Below, piece after piece: positions 18,097 through 23,396 of a stretch of DNA of 23,396 bases. The DNA lies in NCBI GenBank assembly GCA_036897095.1, contig JAYMSP010002589.1, positions 1 through 23,396 of the forward strand, read 5' to 3'. Both the position numbers and the translations under genes were made by a program. Under the pieces are notes generated by a model, which ran no database searches, was not told the origin of the DNA, and was given only the letters and a program-made list of their open reading frames with translations. This DNA is from Plantago elongata. Lineage: Eukaryota; Streptophyta; Magnoliopsida; Lamiales; Plantaginaceae. Position 1 is the first letter of the stretch, and each line of letters starts with the position of its first letter.

Positions 18097-18777
18097 ATTA
18101 AGCTCACTACCAAGATGATCACTAATTGTTTAGGAAAAATTAGATTAATAATCAAGAACGTTTTCATAGATGTGTCCACACAAAATGAATGAACTGAACT
18201 ACATTTTTCCAATTTTAAAAGTAGATGCAAAGTAGTCATATATCAGAGCCTCTAAAAGAAAATTTATTCATAGGACATCTTGAAGCTTTACTTTTTCCAG
18301 AAGATAAAATTCAATGGAAAATACTTGAGACATAATGCATATAATTATTTTTATTTTAACCAACATAAGTTTTCTAGCAATGATGAAAACGTATGAGACT
18401 TGCGGGTTTTCACAATGTTCATGACTACTTAGTTCTAAATTATGTACTTGTCATCGAAGGGTACGCATGTCACATAATATAAACCAAAACGTAGTTGATA
18501 AATCACCCAACGTGCACCATTGCCTGACTCAAGTTCCAACATCATGACTGATAGAAATATCTGTTTAGTATTTTTGATCAATCACCTTATAATTAATCTT
18601 GGTATAGAAGGTGACTAGTACTCTTGGTTCACTTGAACATTGTAATAGAGGAAATCACTTAGGATTATTAAGTCTCTGAATGTAATTTTTATTTCAAAGA
18701 AGGCCATGAAGAAAGATCCTAGCAATGGTTTTTAATCGTAGATTGAAGACTGAAGGTTGCACAAGGTTTATGAAGAC
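18097..18777. other. 5' flank of SPH copy 2 up to the LTR-like repeat
   Basis: This is AT-rich DNA with no supported gene. The patch near 18690-18770 (AAGAAGGCCATGAAGAAAG) may be further gag-like debris, matching the position of the gag remnant before copy A, but no clear alignment was visible by eye. Confidence 0.4.
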
Positions 18778-19925
18778 TAGTCTCCTCAGATAAGCTATGA
18801 ACATATACTATAATGTATAATGTATACATAGCATAATACTAATATCTAAACATATGATATCATTGAGATTTGGAGCATGCGAGCTTTCAGAAAAGTTCTT
18901 GTGACCGTTGTGACTAAAGGACAAGAAATATTACAATGCATTTATTACATGGACATAAATATTTGTTGAATGCACAGTCCTTTCTGAAAAATGAGATAGA
19001 GACTTCTGAGTCCTAATTTCAAGATATATGAACGGATTGAATTGGAAGTGTGTCCAACGGATACTATTCAAACGACTCTCAAATTCATCTATAAATATCA
19101 ACAATTAGAAGCTTAGAAATACACACACGAACTACGCTTACAATCTAACTTTCAAGCAAGTATTCTCTCTAGCATTACTACTCTTTTCAAGCTTTTTGTT
19201 GCGACCAAAAGCTCAAAAAATCACAAGTAGTTCTAAGTGTCCTAAACCTTTAACAAAATATTGTTATTCGTGAAAGAGCTGAACTGTCGGAAACCCTTTC
19301 TGAAGTTCATTCTCCAGAATGAATATCAACTTACGTGGGTCAGTAAAAGAACAACCTACCATACATTAAATAAGTGTATTAAGTAGACTTGTCTCTTTTA
19401 AGTTCTCTGAAAACATAACTGAAAAGTTATAGGTGAAGCTTTCCTGATAAACACATTATAACTAACACCATCAAGGCATGGAGTACAAGAAGTACTTGAT
19501 TTGGGAAATCAAGAAATAACTCGAAGGTTATCTTGAGTACAGAAGTACTTGGCACACGAGCCAGGTAACAACTCAAGGGGAACATTTGGTTAAGGATCTT
19601 AGAATATGATTATTGTATGAAGACGAAGTGGATTAAGTACGAGAACTCAATTATTTGTACTACTGAATTTTAGGTATCATAAAGGTCAAAGTGGATTAGT
19701 TGGAGAATCACACCACCTCCAAATACCACTTTACTTGCTGGGTTATTTACTTAATTACTCATACTTATCTTTCAGCATTACACATACACACACTTGTTAT
19801 TGCAAATCACAAACTCATTTATCTATCAGTCTTTCGCTATTTGAATTTAAGTATTAAAAATACCTATAAGTATCTGAGAAACTATGTTTATCGACAAAAG
19901 TTTGAAAAGACTATCCACCCCTACC
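18778..19925 (+). repeat. LTR-like repeat, copy B (about 1.15 kb)
   Basis: This is a diverged direct copy of 16212-17388, offset by about 2.57 kb. It has a better TATA box (TCTATAAATATCAA, about 19089-19102) and ends GACTATCCACCCCTACCC, where copy A has GACTATTAACCCCC. Many substitutions and small indels separate the two, so they are old or come from different insertions. The open frame 19700-19972 is a by-product of the repeat. Confidence 0.6.
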
Positions 19926-21146
19926 CACCACTAATTTTTTATTTTATCGTTTATAGACTAAGAATGACTTAAACATCACACCCCAATACTCGCATGAGTA
20001 TAAAAAAGATGACATCAAGAACATGCACAATTTTACGTATAAAACAAATTCATCAAATATATGAAATATAATGACCTATACAATAGAGATTGGCAGTTCT
20101 ATACGAAAAGGTTTCACTGCTCATAGGAAGAGCTATAGTAAACATAGTATCAATATCAATAATACGAGAAACGAGATGAGAAAAGATGTTTTGATTGGGT
20201 TCATCATTCTTCAATGGTTGTGACAACTATGGTTTCTGGATCAGGGTTTTGAAAGTAAGTTTTTCATTGTATAATTATACTAGAATGCACATGTCATACC
20301 ACGCATGACAAGCTTTTTCTCTTTTTATCATGATTTGTTACTATTTGATATTTAAAGTTCATATGAACCCATTGTTTTTATTTTAAGAATGTAAAAATTC
20401 ATCCAAAATGGTAAAAATCACAAGACGTTCCATTACCCCGAATATAATTGTCCTTATTTGATTTACTTTCGTATTCTCTTGATCCCAAAAAACTTCATAC
20501 ATTATAGTTAGCATGCAATTCATGTGAAAAGTTAAAATAAGAATAAAATATAAAAAATGTGGGAAAATAATATATTTTTAGTGATAAATTATGTAATTTG
20601 AATGTAAATTTGAGATTGTTCATTATTTGTTGGACGTGGATAACTTCCTTGTTATATAATATATGAAGTTTTATGAGACGGTTAAAAATTAACGAATGCA
20701 TGAAATTCTACGGAGCAAAGGAGCATCTCAATTCTTGAAAATTTGTGTTATGCTTAGAGAAACATAATGCCAAGTAAACGTACATAAAGGCTAAAGAGTA
20801 AGAGGAAACAAGTCAAGATGGGAGAAATGAGATGTTATAGGCAGAGCCGCGGAGGAACCCCAGGGCCCAAACCATTATATACCATAATCTTCGCTGCTAT
20901 GTTTAGTAAGTATAGCTAAAGTACTTCACGAAAGTTTCTCCGCGCGCAACCTTACTCTCGTATATATATACTTTAATACCATTTGAAGGGAAGATGGGTT
21001 ATGATTTTGAGAGGGCTAATTAAGCATGCGTATGTAGTGGTTAATGGTTGAGAATTTGGGGCATAACATTCCATAAGCGGTGGTGATTAACGGGGAAACA
21101 TTCGTGTATAACATAGGGCTAAAGTTGTCGTATAACTTGGGCTAAG
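19926..21146. other. Intergenic region before the right-hand LTR
   Basis: No gene is supported. The DNA is AT-rich to about 20800. A short GC-richer patch (GGCAGAGCCGCGGAGGAACC, about 20840-20859) is reminiscent of transposon termini but has no partner that I could find. Confidence 0.45.
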
Positions 21147-21887
21147 TGTAAGGTCCGTCAAATTTTCTCGGTTTTTGATATTCGAATAAAATATTAATTT
21201 TTATTATTTCATACGAGTAGAAAAATTTCGTAAATAGGTTAGGTCGTATTTCGTATTTTAATGTCGAGAGGATTCGACGTTAAAATAGAAAACTAGTTAT
21301 ACCGAATAAAATAATATTAAATATTATAAAATAAAAATTATTTATTTTATTTTTTCGACGGCTCGAGAATGACTTGATAAATGTCCGGGAAGTGGTTTAC
21401 CATTTTTTCAGAATTTACGAGTCGTTTAGTAGCCAGAACGAACCAGTTATATATAGTTGCAAAAAGACTAGACTACCCTTAATGACCATTTTCTTCCCTT
21501 CATCAGCCAAGGGCATTTCCGACTTTTCGCCATCTTCTTCTTCCCCAAAACACTTGAAAGGGAAGGGAAGAAATTACAGTGCCATTTCCCGATTCCACCG
21601 TGGCCACCAAGCTGGAATCGTTCCTCCTTCTCCGTGCCAATCGTCTCCACGGTGTCAAGCTCGTGTGTGTGCCAATCGTGTGTCCACAACGCGCCTCCCC
21701 ATCGCCCCCTCGTGCCCACCATTTCCCCCTCGAGCCGCCAACACCACACCTTGGCACGTGAAGACGCAGCAAATGAACGGGTAAAACTTGAGCCACGCCA
21801 AGAGGACGAGAGTAAGGAATGAATGGGAGAAAATCGATCAACGTGGCTACCCCTCCAGCCACCCGTCGCGCGCCACCACCGCCATAG

Positions 21888-21900
21888 CCCTATAAATAGC
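21888..21900 (+). promoter_or_regulatory. TATA box of the right-hand LTR promoter
   Basis: CCCTATAAATAGC is an excellent plant TATA box. A CT-rich initiator/leader begins about 30-50 bp downstream, as in LTR U3/R junctions. Confidence 0.55.
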
Positions 21901-22259
21901 GACGACCTCCCTCATTTCTCCGCACACCATCCTCCATTCTTCCTTCTCTGCTCTCTCTCTGATTTCCCCTCGTTTTCCTCCATTTTTCCCCATTTTCTCC
22001 CCTTTTCTGGCAAACTGCCGCCATTTTCCGGCGAGCCACCACCTACCTCCGCCCGGCTCCGGCCAACCCCCGACAAATTGCCGAACGTCCCTAAACCCGG
22101 TAGGTCGTTCGTTCGACCAAACTCCGGTAAAATTCTTCGATCGGATTCGATTTAATTCGAATAAAACGAACGAAGAATATATAGTTTAATATTTAATTCG
22201 TCGCGTCATCCCGACTCCGTTCGACGTCGTTACGCTGCTCGTCACTCGACGTGCATTTG

Positions 22260-22680
22260 GTTAGTACCACGTTATTTTATTATTATTTTATTATTAGTTA
22301 ATGTTCTTTAATAATTAATTATTAATTAAGTCTTAATTAATTTATCATTTGTAAATAATTATCACCGTTAATTAATTACTGTTATTTAATTATCGTAATT
22401 AATTACTGCTAACTAAATATCATTAGTTTAATTAATTATTAGTAATTAACAGTAAAAGTTAATCGTTAATTACCGTAGTTAATTAACGTTAAGCTAATTA
22501 ATAGTTAATTATCGCTAAGCTAATAACGGTTAGTCTTAATTAATTACCATTAAGCTAATCACTATTAGTCTTAATTAATGGTTAATTATCGTTAAATTAA
22601 TTACGGTTAGTCGTAATTAATTAACCACTGTCAGTCTTAATTAGTAACTACGTATTAGCACTTCTTAATTAGCGAGTAGT
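22260..22680. repeat. TTAATTA-rich degenerate repeat tract
   Basis: About 400 bp is built of TTAATTA/TAATTAAT words separated by short GTTA, CGTTA, ACCGTTA or AAGCTAA spacers, with repeated phrases such as TTAATTACCGTTA and TTAAGCTAATTA. The words are self-complementary, so the tract can pair with itself in many registers. It lies inside the putative LTR downstream of its TATA box. Confidence 0.75.
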
Positions 22681-23396
22681 TAGCATCGATTGATAGCATA
22701 AATAAAATTAATAAAGGATTAGTAATTTTTCCGACTAGTAATGATAATCAAGATACTATTATAATAAATGTCGACTGGCCGTCAACTAGAAGTTAGATAT
22801 TTTGTAATAAAGTACTGTTGGGAAATGGAATTGGACATACTTCTGGTCTGTAGGGGATTATCAGTTAGAAGGGATAATGAGTAGTTATTGAAATGTCGGA
22901 GATACCAACGTATCAAATTAACCGGATAAATGACATAACTAAGAGACAGAGTAAGTAACAGAATAAGATATTATTAAACTATCAGGTACTTAAACAGTAT
23001 TATTATCTGTTATCAGGACTTACAGAAGCTCCTGAGGTACCGGATAACAACAGTGAGTGACTACTGGCTTTCGGCATCCGCCCTGGGAAAAGCTATTCTC
23101 TTTCAATAACTTCCTGTTCCAGTACTCGTTTCTACTCCCTTGCTTGCTTGTTTGATTCTGACTTTGTCCAGTACTCGTTTCTTCTGTACCCGTTCTGGTC
23201 TATATACGTGTCTGCCTAAATGTACTTGTTTATCTGTCTAATGTTACTTCCGCTACACGAGGACATCCTGGCTAACCCGACCTGAGTACTAATTGCGACT
23301 GTCTAGTTAATAGTGAATCGGTTGAATCTTAAATTCTGAACGTATCGTGATTCTGACGTGATATCATGCTATTCCTGTTATCCCGTGAAACTGCAT

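Larger units (their letters stand above)
21147..23396 (+). mobile_element. Long LTR of a probable Ty3/gypsy (chromovirus, Tekay/Del-like) element, at least 2.25 kb, continuing right
   Basis: A TGTAAGGTCCGTCAAATTTT start is followed by TTCGAATAAAATATT-type sequence, the usual opening of long Tekay-like LTRs. A TATA box (CCCTATAAATAGC, 21888-21900) precedes a pyrimidine-rich leader (TTCTCTGCTCTCTCTCTG and CCATTTTTCCCC runs). An AT-rich repetitive tract (22260-22680) follows, and then a mixed-sequence 3' part with GGTACCGGATAACAACAGTG. No gag, primer-binding site or LTR end is reached. Proline/serine-rich frames over 21374-22155 reflect base composition, not genes. The family is assigned from appearance only. 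Confidence 0.55.

Noticed and set aside
21374..22155. Series of proline/serine-rich frames on both strands
   Set aside because: They fall in the GC- and CT-rich promoter/leader part of a putative LTR. The overlapping frames on both strands reflect composition, with no domain visible.
1..23396. CRISPR array, bacterial operon, phage or organellar insertion
   Set aside because: There are no regularly spaced short repeats, no ribosome-binding-site-led gene clusters, no phage genes and no recognisable plastid or mitochondrial genes. Introns and retroelements show a plant nuclear locus.

Overview
This is a stretch of plant nuclear DNA, almost certainly from a eudicot. The genes have GT-AG introns, the intergenic DNA is AT-rich and full of retroelement debris, and every recognisable gene belongs to a plant family: an ABCG24/28-type half transporter, a PAP23-type purple acid phosphatase, an ITPase, and two S-protein homologs (SPH). 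The species cannot be fixed from the sequence. No operon or bacterial feature is present. All real genes lie on the minus strand.

Layout. 1-1421 holds the first three coding exons of an ABCG24/28-like gene that runs off the left edge. 1422-4920 is intergenic: a 5'-truncated Ty1/copia tail with an internal 192-bp tandem duplication and a short LTR (2862-3498), then an unrecognised, frame-broken coding-like fragment (about 3553-3950). 4921-7436 is a seven-exon PAP23-like gene with a frameshift in exon 3, upstream of every metal ligand. Its upstream region carries a PHR1-type P1BS match and, behind that, a tRNA-derived SINE with a recognisable target-site duplication. 8849-11577 is an intact eight-exon inosine triphosphate pyrophosphatase gene that includes a 10-nt micro-exon. 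11810-12655 is a non-autonomous DNA-transposon-like element rich in subterminal CGGATATCCG/ATCCGTTT repeats. It carries a captured beta-tubulin 5' coding end (a Pack-type element) and sits about 0.2 kb upstream of the ITPase start codon.

12660-14880 is AT-rich and essentially gene-free. 14886-15314 and 17605-18051 are two intact, intronless, secreted SPH-family genes in the same orientation. They are interleaved with decayed retroelement sequence: a gag zinc-knuckle remnant near 15.7-16.2 kb and two diverged direct repeats of about 1.15 kb that look like copia LTRs (16212-17388 and 18778-19925) and flank the second SPH gene. From about 21147 to the window end lies what looks like one long LTR (at least 2.2 kb), with a TATA box, a pyrimidine-rich leader and a 400-bp TTAATTA-rich tract.

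The genes do not form a pathway. The coherent stories are local: possible loss of a phosphate-starvation-type phosphatase by a small deletion, gene-fragment capture by a DNA transposon next to a housekeeping promoter, and SPH duplication among retroelement repeats. I see no strong candidate for a wholly new biological system. The Pack-type element and the LTR-flanked SPH gene are the best leads.
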